Positions 27,201 to 34,059 of a DNA stretch of 64,000 nt are shown in pieces. The DNA comes from Acidaminococcaceae bacterium UBA2453 (GTDB taxonomy: Bacteria > Bacillota > Negativicutes > Acidaminococcales > Acidaminococcaceae). Made by a program: the position numbers and the translations under genes. The notes under the pieces are model-generated. The model did no database searches, was not told the DNA's origin, and saw nothing but the letters and a program-made list of their open reading frames with translations. The stretch spans positions 1 to 64,000 of the forward strand of contig DDQB01000108.1 of the NCBI GenBank assembly GCA_002342505.1, read 5' to 3'. Within the stretch, counting starts at the first letter, position 1, and each line of letters begins with the position of its first letter.

Positions 27201-28723
27201 GTGCAGCGGGTGCCAAGGTCCACGGGGGTCTTGGAGTCCATAGCTTTGTCCGCGAATTCCGCGGCGGTCATGCCCAGGCCCTGGGCAAAGTTTTCAATAA
27301 AGGAACCGCAGCCTGCTGAACAGGCTTCGTTCAATGTAATTTTGCCAATGTTTCCGTTATTGATAAGGAAACATTTCATATCCTGCCCGCCGATGTCCAG
27401 CACGCAGGTCACGTCCGGACAGAATTCATAGGCAGCGCGGTAGTGGGCAAAAGTTTCCACTTCGCCGGCGTCAGCATGCAGAGCTGCCTTGACAATCTTT
27501 TCTCCGTAGCCGGTAGTAAGACAGCCAGCAATATAGGCAGACTCCGGCATGGCTTTGTACAAACCGGACAGTTCTTTGATGACGATTTTCAGGGGCGAGC
27601 CCTGGTTGCTGCCGTAATCGGTATATAAAATTTCTTTGTCTTTGCCGATGGCTACAATTTTTGTGGTAGTGGAACCCGCGTCGATGCCTACGTAAACAGG
27701 ACCTTCGTACGCAGACAGATCGCCACGCTTCACTTTGTCTTTGTCGTGACGTTCAATGAAAGCGTCGTATTCTGCCGAGTTGCGGAACAGGGCCAGCCGT
27801 TCGTCGCGGGCAATGCCGTGACCGGCTTCCGCTTTATCCAAGTTGGCAGTGAGGTTTCTAAATTCCAGTTCTTTTGTTTCTTCGGAAAGCGCGGCGCCCA
27901 CGGCCACAAAGTAGGCTCCGTCTTCTACGTTCACCACTTTTTCCGGATCCATTTTCAACGTTTCCACAAACCGTTTTTTCAGTTCCGGCAGAAAATACAG
28001 CGGGCCGCCTAAAAAAGCTACATTACCGGTGATCTCCCGTCCCTGTGCCAGGTTGCCGATGGTCTGGTTCACCACGGCCTGAAAGATGGATTTGGCGATG
28101 TCTTCTTTGGATGCGCCATCGTTCATCAGGGCCTGGATATCTGTTTTGGCAAACACGCCGCAACGGGATGCAATAGTATAGATACGTCTTGCTTTGGCCG
28201 CCAGATCGTTCAATCCTTTGGCGTCTGTGTTCAGGAGCGCCGCCATGTGGTCGATGAAGGCGCCGGTCCCTCCTGCGCACACTCCGTTCATCCGTTCTTC
28301 CGGCGCAGAGCCGAAGTACATAATCTTCGCGTCTTCCCCGCCTAATTCCACCATGGTATCGGTTTGGGGAATGAGTTTCTTTACTGCCGTCGCCGCCGCG
28401 ATGACTTCCTGCACAAATGGCAGCTGCAGCCGCTGGGCAATACCCATACCGGCAGATCCGGTAAGGGCAAAACGGAACCGGGACGGGCCTACCACGTCTT
28501 TCAGCGCAGTCAGGTTCGTCACCAATGCGCTGGGAATATCAGAAAAGTGCCGGGCATAATGTTTATAAATAATATGCTCTTCGGCATTCAGCACTACTAC
28601 TTTAATGGTAGTGGATCCGATATCGATTCCCACTTTGTAACCGGAGCCTGCGTTCTCCCTGCCGGCAACAGAAGGCCGGACGACTGCAGCACTGCCGGAA
28701 TTTACTTTGAAATTTTCAGTCAT
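24254..28723 (-). CDS. Acyl-CoA dehydratase activase/HgdB-like giant fusion protein
   Basis: A 1489-aa soluble protein. Two BcrA/BadF/BadG-type ASKHA ATPase domains come first: VGIDIGSTT (31-39) with ELGGEDAK and the Cys pair C149/C188 in the places of the [4Fe-4S] ligands of HgdC, then VGIDAGSTTTK (345-355) with DIGGQDMK, C472 and C507. A CNGCGNHC motif follows (629-636). An Ala/Lys/Thr-rich linker (about 700-738) leads into DUF2229 (PSDSLCYPAKLVHGH) and an HgdB-like dehydratase-subunit region (MCYPAIVVIGQML, FQTCGACRATNY). Family members are presumed to do ATP-driven electron transfer onto CoA thioesters or other double-cubane cofactors; the substrate is unknown. The frame opens 131 codons earlier, but ATG 28723 has GAGG and begins the conserved part. 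Confidence 0.88.
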   Translation of the reverse strand: MTENFKVNSGSAAVVRPSVAGRENAGSGYKVGIDIGSTTIKVVVLNAEEHIIYKHYARHFSDIPSALVTNLTALKDVVGPSRFRFALTGSAGMGIAQRLQLPFVQEVIAAATAVKKLIPQTDTMVELGGEDAKIMYFGSAPEERMNGVCAGGTGAFIDHMAALLNTDAKGLNDLAAKARRIYTIASRCGVFAKTDIQALMNDGASKEDIAKSIFQAVVNQTIGNLAQGREITGNVAFLGGPLYFLPELKKRFVETLKMDPEKVVNVEDGAYFVAVGAALSEETKELEFRNLTANLDKAEAGHGIARDERLALFRNSAEYDAFIERHDKDKVKRGDLSAYEGPVYVGIDAGSTTTKIVAIGKDKEILYTDYGSNQGSPLKIVIKELSGLYKAMPESAYIAGCLTTGYGEKIVKAALHADAGEVETFAHYRAAYEFCPDVTCVLDIGGQDMKCFLINNGNIGKITLNEACSAGCGSFIENFAQGLGMTAAEFADKAMDSKTPVDLGTRCTVFMNSRVKQAQKEGAPLADISAGIGLSVIKNALFKVMQLKDTRELGDHIVVQGGTFYNNAVLRNMEKLLGMDVIRPDIAGLMGAYGAAILSLEQTEKGRRSTLLPAKDLENFTVTSKSYRCNGCGNHCLVTMQTFPDGGRYFTGNRCERGEGKPKNTNKAPNIYEYKYERLFKYPNVIDASAVWCNAHDAHMAGSDATKASSSGATAAAAKTANKTAAKNAARRSFTARRGRIGIPRVLNMYEDFPFWATFFGKLGYEVVLSGKSSAQIYYKGMSTIPSDSLCYPAKLVHGHIMDLVEKGVKKIFYPCMPYNMEDEVNRTGNHYNCPVVASYAENIRNNMDVLRNEEIKFMEPFLPINDPKKMLVRLTEAFASENIKQSELKEAMDAGYKELEQYREDVRQKGAEILRTAKEKNLPVILLVGRPYHLDPEINHGIPEMIQSYNLAIVSEDSVYHMDTPKDELSIVNQWSYHARLYHAASFAAAHPEINLIQLSSFGCGLDAITTNQVREIMEGHQRLYTMIKLDEVSNLGAARIRLRSLLAVLSRRHVPDYKPLVVEERAFFTHDCKETHTILAPQMAPIHFDLVTHVLNRYGYKVVIPDTPKEEAINLGLQYVQNDMCYPAIVVIGQMLQAIKSGKYDPDHTSIVLFQTCGACRATNYMNLLRRALRNAGYPQVPVFACWGLEQDAFKLNPSGFKDVAKAIIYGDLLQNVTNRMRPYELIPGSTDKLFAKWMRKCKDELDHGNFLQYRQTIQNLVKEFDAIPLVPNLWKPKVGVVGEILVEYHPVANNHLEQVLAKEGAEVVMPELANFMLYMAFDGITRHDILDGSWLKKVGAQMFIKVADFFMDPMRKALAKSKHFTAPISIYKIAELAAQHVSLGNMAGEGWLLPGEMTKLMEEGVRNVVCLQPWACLPNHILGKGVFREIRRTYEDANLVAMDCDAGASEVNQLNRLKLMLSVAKEKCPEGMHMAASAEIAEDHMA

Positions 28724-28866
28724 AGAGCACCTCGTAAAATATATAGAAGGAAAGGCCGATGGCAGATGGTTTGTTGCACTCGATTCAATCAAATTTACTG
28801 AAATCTGCGCAACACGAAACACTGCATCAGGATCTCCGTTGCAGACAACCTGCGGCCAGATGATTG

Positions 28867-29036
28867 CCGTGTTGTCCTGTTCCGAAAATTCCCCGGCTGC
28901 CGCCAAATGAAAGCTTCTGCCGAAAATTTCAGAATGCACGATAAAAAGAAATTCAACATCGGAAACAGAGATTGGTAATGTGCGGCACGCAGGCCGTTGT
29001 TTCTTCCGTTTCCGCCGGAGCGCCGCCACATGAAAG
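28867..29036. repeat. Two imperfect direct repeats in the leader of the giant gene
   Basis: The segments 28867-28913 and 28994-29036 share CCGT.GTT, TTCCG, CC.CCGG, GCCGCCA and ATGAAAG in the same order. They are about 125 bases apart in the long untranslated region between the gene start (28723) and AT-rich promoter-like DNA near 29105. They may be tandem RNA elements or a duplicated regulatory site. The in-frame extension through this DNA looks non-coding. Confidence 0.45.
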
Positions 29037-29326
29037 TTTTGCTCCTGACATAAATTTAAATTACATAGTCGTTGGCAAATGAAACCAATACTATTCAATA
29101 TTATATTATATACCAAAATTAAATAAATACCATACTCTTTTTATATTAATTGTTTTGATTTTCTTGTTTTTACGAAATTTGAAGAAGTACTGCGCGGATT
29201 TCTGTTTGAAGAATAAAACAGAATCTCATTGCTATATTTCATTTTTTATGTTGTAAAGCAAATGAATATTATCGATATCGGTTTGATCAATTCCTTGAAA
29301 AAATTTCACATTTTCTTGAGAAAATT

Positions 29327-29369
29327 TTAGCACTCAGCTCTTGACAGTGCTAACAATTGGTGGTATAGT
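29327..29369 (+). promoter_or_regulatory. CIRCE operator overlapping the hsp20 promoter
   Basis: TTAGCACTC (29327-29335), 9-base spacer, CAGTGCTAA (29345-29353) matches the HrcA operator CIRCE with one mismatch (consensus GAGTGCTAA). The -35 TTGACA (29341-29346) lies inside it; after 17 bases comes TATAGT (29364-29369). Bound HrcA would block RNA polymerase. Confidence 0.9.
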
Positions 29370-29544
29370 ATCTTTAGAAACAAGGAAAGCGTAGTGATGA
29401 TGAGGCCGAAGGGCTTCGCGACAATTGCTCTTGAATAATTCGCCGCAAGGCGGTTTTTTAAAGAAGCAAAAGTCAAAAAGTCAATACAAATTCTGTTGTT
29501 TCCCAACGTAGTCAAAAAAAATTTATATAACGGATGCGGTTGTA

Positions 29545-29579
29545 ATTCCCATCTGCAATGAATGGAGGAATGAGTTATG
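29545..29579 (+). promoter_or_regulatory. Possible RNA thermometer hiding the hsp20 ribosome site
   Basis: ATTCC (29545-29549) pairs with GGAAT (29567-29571) and CAT (29550-29552) with ATG (29562-29564), leaving a two-base bulge and a 9-base loop. The GGAGG ribosome site is partly inside the stem, so heat melting could open it. Pairing is seen by eye only. Confidence 0.45.
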
Positions 29580-30038
29580 ATGTTACCGAGCATTTTTGGA
29601 GAAAATTTATTTGATGACTGGATGAATGACAGCGGGTTGATGAACCCCAACGCGTTCTTTGGCAAAGGCCTCTCCCCTTTGTATGGCAAGCATGCAGCCA
29701 ATATCATGAAAACAGATATTCGCGAGAACAAGGACAGCTACGATGTCATTGTCGATTTGCCGGGCTTTAAGAAAGATGGTATCCATGTACAGCTGGAAGA
29801 TGGCTACCTGACTATCACCGCTGCCAAGTCCCTGGACAAGGACGAAAAGGATGAGGCGGGCAAGTACATCCGTCAGGAACGGTACAGCGGATCCTGCACC
29901 CGCAGCTTCTACGTGGGAACGGCCATTACCGAGGAGGACATTAAGGCCAAATTTGAAGACGGTACCCTGCGGCTGAACATCCCCAAGAAGGATTCTAAGG
30001 CTGTAGAGACAAAAAAATATATTGCAATTGAGGGATAA
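29577..30038 (+). CDS. Small heat-shock protein, Hsp20/alpha-crystallin family
   Basis: A 153-aa ATP-independent holdase that keeps unfolding proteins soluble. The N-terminal arm (1-38) is followed by the alpha-crystallin domain (about 42-140), with YDVIVDLPGFKKDGIHVQLEDGYLTITA and FEDGTLRLNIPKKD as diagnostic strands. A short C-terminal tail lacks a clear IxI motif. It starts at ATG 29577 or the adjacent ATG 29580, both after GGAGG. Control appears double: CIRCE at the promoter and a hairpin over the ribosome site after a leader of about 200 bases that also holds a small CGCC-GCAA-GGCG hairpin with T-run near 29440-29456. Confidence 0.94.
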   Translation: MMLPSIFGENLFDDWMNDSGLMNPNAFFGKGLSPLYGKHAANIMKTDIRENKDSYDVIVDLPGFKKDGIHVQLEDGYLTITAAKSLDKDEKDEAGKYIRQERYSGSCTRSFYVGTAITEEDIKAKFEDGTLRLNIPKKDSKAVETKKYIAIEG

Positions 30039-30071
30039 TTCCCTCTTTGCGATAAAAAGCAAGGCAAACGG

Positions 30072-30103
30072 CCGCCTACCTGTCCCGTAGGCGGTATTTT
30101 TTT
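30072..30103 (+). terminator. Terminator of hsp20
   Basis: CCGCCTAC (30072-30079) and GTAGGCGG (30087-30094) form an 8-bp stem with a 7-base loop followed by TATTTTTTT. Confidence 0.9.
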
Positions 30104-30106
30104 GAC

Positions 30107-30135
30107 TTTACTACTTCCGGCAGCAATGGTATGAT
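30107..30135 (+). promoter_or_regulatory. Promoter of the acyltransferase gene
   Basis: TTTACT (30107-30112), 17-base spacer, TATGAT (30130-30135), about 50 bases upstream of ATG 30184. Confidence 0.5.
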
Positions 30136-30183
30136 GATTACAAGAATTATCATCCTTAATACTTAAGATTCCAGAGGTTTTTT

Positions 30184-31314
30184 ATGTCTGACCGTAATAT
30201 TGTAGTTGACCGGTTGCGGGCGCTGGCGATGCTGGGCGTGATTGGGATCCATATCGGGCCGTTTGTGTTCGCTTCCTCCACCCCCCGTCTGGACCTTTTC
30301 CTGTTATTTCAGGTCTTCACCCGCTTTGCGGTTCCCAGTTTCTTTTTTATATCGGGTTACGGACTGTTCTGCAACGATGCGCTGCGCAGGCCGTTCCATT
30401 ATATTGAGTTTGTAAAGAAACACCTGATCACCGTAGGACTTCCCTACTTTGTCTGGTCGCTGTTTTACATTTACATGTGGCAATGGGAAGACATGTATCG
30501 TCCGGACCGGTCATTTTCCATCTCCGTTTTAATTGTAAAGTTTCTATTGGGCGAAGGCTGCTATCATATTTATTTTATGGTGATCCTTTTATATTTTTAT
30601 CTTTCCATGCCGTTCTGGCGCTGGCTGGTGCGGCGGATCAGCGAAAAATCTGCTGCGGGGATAACTGCTTCGCTGGCAGCATTAGCCGGATTACAGGTAC
30701 TGCTGTACAATTGGAGCTCTTCCTACTGGATCTACCCCGTCTGGACAAAGGGGCATGCCATGATCATCCGCCTGCTGAACGAGCGTATGAATTACCTGCC
30801 GCTGTTTTACGGTTTTGTGTTCGTGCTGGGCGGCGTGTGCGCCATTCACGAAAAACAGATCCGCAAGTGGCTTCAGTGTCATTTTACATCCACACTTGGC
30901 GTATTTTTACTGTCCTGCGCCGTATTGGTCTGGCGCTTTAAGGAATATGTGCTGTCGGGCATTCCGCTGGAAGATATTCCCGCCAAATACATGACCCAGC
31001 TAACACCGGAAGGATTACTGTACACCGTCTGCTGGCTGCTTTTCTTCAGTGCCGCGCTGGAAAAAATAAAGGATTCTCTCTTCCTCGATACCCTTTCCCA
31101 ATACTCCATGATCATCTACCTGATCCATCCCCTCTTCGTATACTACTGGTACCAATGGTTCGGCATGCTGGGTTTCGCCATCGCACAAGTACCTGTGCTG
31201 CTGTACTACATATTAGTATTAATAACCTCGCTGTTAGTCGGAATTTTGATCCACAAAATTGCAAAACAACGCCGAATTATCGGACTGTTATTATTAGGAA
31301 GAGCGCCAAAATAA
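30184..31314 (+). CDS. Acyltransferase 3 family membrane protein
   Basis: A 376-aa inner-membrane protein of the acyltransferase-3 (OafA/YrhL-like) family. About ten hydrophobic segments are seen. The N-terminal NIVVDRLRALAMLGVIGIHIGPFV segment holds the family's conserved Arg and His, and VPSFFFISGYGLF is the second typical block. Members usually O-acylate exported polysaccharides, lipid A sugars or peptidoglycan; the target is unknown. It stands alone between hsp20 and the ribosomal operon and ends at a hairpin of the intergenic family. Confidence 0.85.
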   Translation: MSDRNIVVDRLRALAMLGVIGIHIGPFVFASSTPRLDLFLLFQVFTRFAVPSFFFISGYGLFCNDALRRPFHYIEFVKKHLITVGLPYFVWSLFYIYMWQWEDMYRPDRSFSISVLIVKFLLGEGCYHIYFMVILLYFYLSMPFWRWLVRRISEKSAAGITASLAALAGLQVLLYNWSSSYWIYPVWTKGHAMIIRLLNERMNYLPLFYGFVFVLGGVCAIHEKQIRKWLQCHFTSTLGVFLLSCAVLVWRFKEYVLSGIPLEDIPAKYMTQLTPEGLLYTVCWLLFFSAALEKIKDSLFLDTLSQYSMIIYLIHPLFVYYWYQWFGMLGFAIAQVPVLLYYILVLITSLLVGILIHKIAKQRRIIGLLLLGRAPK

Positions 31315-31396
31315 AAAAAGCCGAACCGCACCTCTCAATGAGACCCTTCAACGAATGAAACGAAAAGGGAAAGAGGGATGTAGTTCGGCTTTTTTA
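31313..31396. repeat. Intergenic hairpin family, copy B (bidirectional terminator-like)
   Basis: AAAAAAGCCGAAC (31314-31326) pairs with GTTCGGCTTTTTT (31383-31395). Inside, CCTCT pairs with AGAGG and CCCTT with AAGGG. It carries the CCCTTCAACGAA block exactly as in copy A, and shares AACGA spacing with copy C. The long T/A ends give terminator character on both strands between the acyltransferase and rpmA. Confidence 0.75.
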
Positions 31397-31404
31397 CATA
31401 GTAG

Positions 31405-31444
31405 GCAAAAAGCAAAAATCCCGCTCCTGACGGAACGGGATTTT
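31405..31444 (-). terminator. Terminator of the rplU-prp-rpmA operon
   Basis: On the minus strand AAAATCCCG and CGGGATTTT form a 9-bp stem followed by TGCTTTTTGCC, 15 bases after the rpmA stop. Confidence 0.8.
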
Positions 31445-31458
31445 GCAATTTTTTGTAA

Positions 31459-31755
31459 TTACGCTTCTTTAGCTTCTTCCAACGGCTCGATGCTGATGAT
31501 GCGTTCCGTACGTCCATGACGGCCAAAACGAACTTTACCATCGATTTTGGCATAAATGGTGTAGTCACGACCAATGCCTACATTTTTGCCGGTATGGAAA
31601 CGGGTACCATGCTGACGAACGATGATGCTGCCAGCAGTCACCACCTGGCCGTCATGCGCTTTCGTTCCCAGACGCTGGGAATTGGAGTCACGGCCATTGT
31701 GGGAAGACCCGGTACCTTTTTTATGTGCATGTAATTGCAGAATAATCTTAAACAT
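31459..31755 (-). CDS. rpmA: Ribosomal protein bL27 with cleavable N-terminus
   Basis: A 98-aa large-subunit protein near the peptidyl-transferase centre. The start [17 protein letters not shown] resembles the Firmicutes pro-L27 form whose first residues are removed by Prp at the LQxxA/xKKG site. The [19 protein letters not shown] core and the [23 protein letters not shown] strand are typical. ATG 31755 follows GGAGGTGA; the frame extends further upstream but overlaps prp. It overlaps the prp end by 8 bases. Confidence 0.95.
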   Translation of the reverse strand: MFKIILQLHAHKKGTGSSHNGRDSNSQRLGTKAHDGQVVTAGSIIVRQHGTRFHTGKNVGIGRDYTIYAKIDGKVRFGRHGRTERIISIEPLEEAKEA

Positions 31756-32086
31756 TAATTTCACCTCCATGTTCGTGAATTCGAACATCTTGCGGACATT
31801 GCTCAGCCAGCTGGTACAGCACGGCTTCCATGCTGCCTAACAGCGCCTGGCTTTTCGCGTCGGGCGTCCGCTGCAGGGTCACCTGCAATTCACCCTTTTT
31901 CGTATCCGCACGGTATTCCACCGGATACTGCAACTGTTGTTCCAATCCTACAAGAGCCATCTGCGTTACCGCAGACACCCAGGCGCATATCACACTTTCT
32001 CCGGCCGGTGCGTCACTTGCGTGCCCCCTCGACCGAAATGCGGTAATCTCACCTTTCCGGTTCCTGTATAAATCTACTGTAATCAT
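31748..32086 (-). CDS. prp: Ribosomal-processing cysteine protease Prp
   Basis: A 112-aa cysteine protease that trims the N-terminus of pro-L27. The catalytic His is in [11 protein letters not shown] (about 21) and Cys in [12 protein letters not shown] (about 34), the family signature GHA...G-x-x-x-VCA. It lies between rplU and rpmA, its universal position in organisms with extended L27. Its substrate motif is present in the neighbouring rpmA. Confidence 0.93.
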   Translation of the reverse strand: MITVDLYRNRKGEITAFRSRGHASDAPAGESVICAWVSAVTQMALVGLEQQLQYPVEYRADTKKGELQVTLQRTPDAKSQALLGSMEAVLYQLAEQCPQDVRIHEHGGEINV

Positions 32087-32089
32087 ACA

Positions 32090-32401
32090 TTAAGCCTGGA
32101 TTCCGCTGATTTTTACAGCAGTGAACGGCTGACGATGACCAGCGCGTTTGCGATAGTTAGCTTTTGCTTTGTATTTGAAGACCAGGATTTTTTCGTCTTT
32201 GCCCTGTTCTTCTACGGTAGCAGTAACTTTAGCGCCGTCAACGAACGGTTTTCCTACAGTTACTTCGCCATCGTTTACGATAGCCAGAACTTCGTCAAAT
32301 ACGACTTCAGCACCTTTTTCAGCGTCCAGCTTTTCTACGTTCAGAACGTCGCCTTCTGCTACTTTGTACTGTTTGCCACCGGTTTTGATAATTGCGTACA
32401 T
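32090..32401 (-). CDS. rplU: Ribosomal protein bL21
   Basis: A 103-aa large-subunit protein binding 23S r[21 protein letters not shown] opens the protein and [21 protein letters not shown] closes it, both typical. ATG 32401 follows GGGAGG with 8-base spacing; the frame opens seven codons earlier. It is the first gene of the rplU-prp-rpmA operon and has a long structured leader. Confidence 0.96.
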   Translation of the reverse strand: MYAIIKTGGKQYKVAEGDVLNVEKLDAEKGAEVVFDEVLAIVNDGEVTVGKPFVDGAKVTATVEEQGKDEKILVFKYKAKANYRKRAGHRQPFTAVKISGIQA

Positions 32402-32572
32402 GCATTGCACCTCCCTTTTCATGGACTCGCCAATTACGGTACGTCACATCATTGTGCGCGGTATTGCGTGTCTGCTGCGTTGCATTTTGCAGCGCGGCTG
32501 TGCGCTTCGCCTGCGCAGTGACGATTTACGGAACCTTTTTGCGCGGTTGGGGATGGACATATTTGTCCATAC
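32402..32572 (-). promoter_or_regulatory. Structured leader of the L21 operon
   Basis: The roughly 170-base leader contains hairpins TGCGC...GCGCA and GCGcTGC-AAAA-TGCaaCGC, closed by a longer-range GTCAC/GTGAC pair. It ends directly at the ribosome site. This suits a ribosomal-protein autoregulatory leader such as the known L21 leader class; no motif match was computed. Confidence 0.5.
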
Positions 32573-32578
32573 TGGTGT

Positions 32579-32607
32579 ATATTATCACAAAGTGAAGATA
32601 CTGTCAA
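32579..32607 (-). promoter_or_regulatory. Promoter of the rplU operon
   Basis: Minus-strand TTGACA (32602-32607), 17-base spacer, TAATAT (32579-32584). Confidence 0.85.
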
Positions 32608-32683
32608 TCAATTTGTTGCCGGAGCAATACATTTTGGCAATAAAAATACATTGGCAGCGCGTATAGTAAATTTTCTCATCCTT

Positions 32684-32692
32684 TGATATAAT
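32684..32692 (+). promoter_or_regulatory. Extended -10 promoter of the serine acetyltransferase gene
   Basis: TGATATAAT (TGn plus TATAAT) about 50 bases before the ATG at 32743; no clear -35. Confidence 0.5.
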
Positions 32693-32742
32693 GTAAGAAA
32701 TATTTACATAGCATCTTTGCTAAAAAACTTGCGGAGGTCCTT

Positions 32743-33717
32743 ATGAAAAATAATAAAAACAGTAATATAGAAACAAAAATAAAAAAACTTTCTGCGGATA
32801 TTTTGAAAGATTACGGCCAGGGACGCACTATCGACAAGATGAATGCATTCACCAGTCCAGACATGGATGTAGTAGTAGACATCCTGGACAAGCTGCAGAA
32901 AATTTTGTTCCCCGGCTATTACCGCAACAAAAATTTTCATTTTTACACAGCGGAAAATAATTTACAGACGCTGGTAGAAGACGTTCTCTTTAATCTGACA
33001 AAACAGATTTCCATGTACCTGCGGTATCTGCCAGAGTGTAAAGATGCTGATTACCGGGCGACAAAAGATAAAGCACAGGAGATTGCCATGAAATTTATGT
33101 CCCGCATCCCGAAGATCCGCGATCTGGTGGAGACTTCTGTGCAGGCAGAGTTTGAAGGCGATCCGGCGGCGTTTAACAAAGATGAAATTATTTTCTGCTA
33201 CCCGGGGATGTACGCTATTATGGTGTTCCGGTTAGCGCATGAATTTTATGATCTGGGCGTTCCCATGCTGCCCCGCATCATGTCCGAATATGCACATGGC
33301 AAAACGGGCATCGATATTCATCCCGGCGCAACGATCGGCCGCTATTTCTTTATCGATCACGGCACGGGCATCGTAATCGGTGAAACTACGATCATCGGCG
33401 ATAATGTAAAAGTGTATCAGGGCGTTACCATCGGAGCGCTTTCTACTCGCGGCGGCCAGACACTGCGCAGCAAAAAACGACATCCGACCATTGAAGACAA
33501 CGTGACGATTTATTCCGGCGCTTCCATTTTGGGCGGCGAGACGGTCATCGGCCACGATTCTGTCATCGGCGGCAACACTTTCATCACCATGTCGGTTCCG
33601 CCCGAATCCAACGTGAGCATCAAGAGCCAGGAACTACACATCAGCAACAAAAAAGGTCATGCGGATACCGAGGCAAAAGAACTGGATCAGGATAAAACGT
33701 GGTTTTATACGATATGA
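32743..33717 (+). CDS. cysE: Serine O-acetyltransferase (CysE/EpsC-type, long form)
   Basis: A 324-aa cytoplasmic enzyme making O-acetylserine from serine and acetyl-CoA, the first step of cysteine synthesis. The N-terminal alpha-helical domain is longer than in E. coli CysE. The hexapeptide domain (about 185-290) holds GIDIHPGATIGRYFFIDHGTGIVIGE with the catalytic Asp/His pair and RHPTIEDNVTIYSGASILGG. The C-terminus ends DQDKTWFYTI, not the canonical CysE-CysK Ile-tail context, although an Ile terminal residue is present. AGGTC-type ribosome site GGAGG precedes the ATG. Single gene. Confidence 0.88.
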   Translation: MKNNKNSNIETKIKKLSADILKDYGQGRTIDKMNAFTSPDMDVVVDILDKLQKILFPGYYRNKNFHFYTAENNLQTLVEDVLFNLTKQISMYLRYLPECKDADYRATKDKAQEIAMKFMSRIPKIRDLVETSVQAEFEGDPAAFNKDEIIFCYPGMYAIMVFRLAHEFYDLGVPMLPRIMSEYAHGKTGIDIHPGATIGRYFFIDHGTGIVIGETTIIGDNVKVYQGVTIGALSTRGGQTLRSKKRHPTIEDNVTIYSGASILGGETVIGHDSVIGGNTFITMSVPPESNVSIKSQELHISNKKGHADTEAKELDQDKTWFYTI

Positions 33718-33750
33718 GCCTTGAAACAAAAAAATCTTAACTGCATCAAG

Positions 33751-33833
33751 AAAACCCGGCGTATAGCTTTCAGATGTTTCTCCTTCAAGGAGTAAAACGA
33801 CAAAGGATACAGAAAGCTATAACCGGGCTTTTA
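33751..33833. repeat. Intergenic hairpin family, copy C
   Basis: The stem ACCCGG...TATAGCTTTC (from 33751) pairs with GAAAGCTATA...CCGGG (33812-33827), with A- and T-rich ends. The apex CTCCTTCAAGGAGTAAAACGA aligns with CCCTTCAACGAATGAAACGA in copy B. It lies between cysE and the convergent tRNA-Ser, so it is likely the transcript end for both. Confidence 0.7.
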
Positions 33834-33865
33834 ATTTCTTTCATTAAATTGAATACAAAAATCTA

Positions 33866-33953
33866 TGGCGGAGAGGGTGGGATTCGAACCCACGGAGGCT
33901 TTCACCTCGCTGGTTTTCAAGACCAGAGCCTTAAACCACTCGACCACCTCTCC
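33866..33953 (-). tRNA. tRNA-Ser (anticodon TGA)
   Basis: The 88-base class II tRNA begins GGAGAGG and ends CTCTCC-G-CCA. The anticodon stem CTGGT/ACCAG encloses loop CTTGAAA, giving anticodon TGA. A long variable arm (GAGGTGAAAGCCTC) and T-loop GTTCGAATC are present. CCA is encoded. Confidence 0.96.
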
Positions 33954-33971
33954 AGAAGAAGTATATAAAGG

Positions 33972-34000
33972 ATTATAATAAAATTTGCGGCTTCTGTCAA
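33972..34000 (-). promoter_or_regulatory. Promoter of tRNA-Ser
   Basis: Minus-strand consensus TTGACA (33995-34000), 17-base spacer, TATAAT (33972-33977), 19 bases before the tRNA. Confidence 0.92.
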
Positions 34001-34059
34001 TGGAGAATGCCTGTTTACAAATTCGGTTCAATACGTTTTATAAATTTTTCTTACCGGAA

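Noticed and set aside
28724..29116. N-terminal 131-codon extension of the giant activase frame
   Set aside because: The residues show no family similarity, there is an internal repeat, and ATG 28723 has a ribosome site immediately before the conserved domain.
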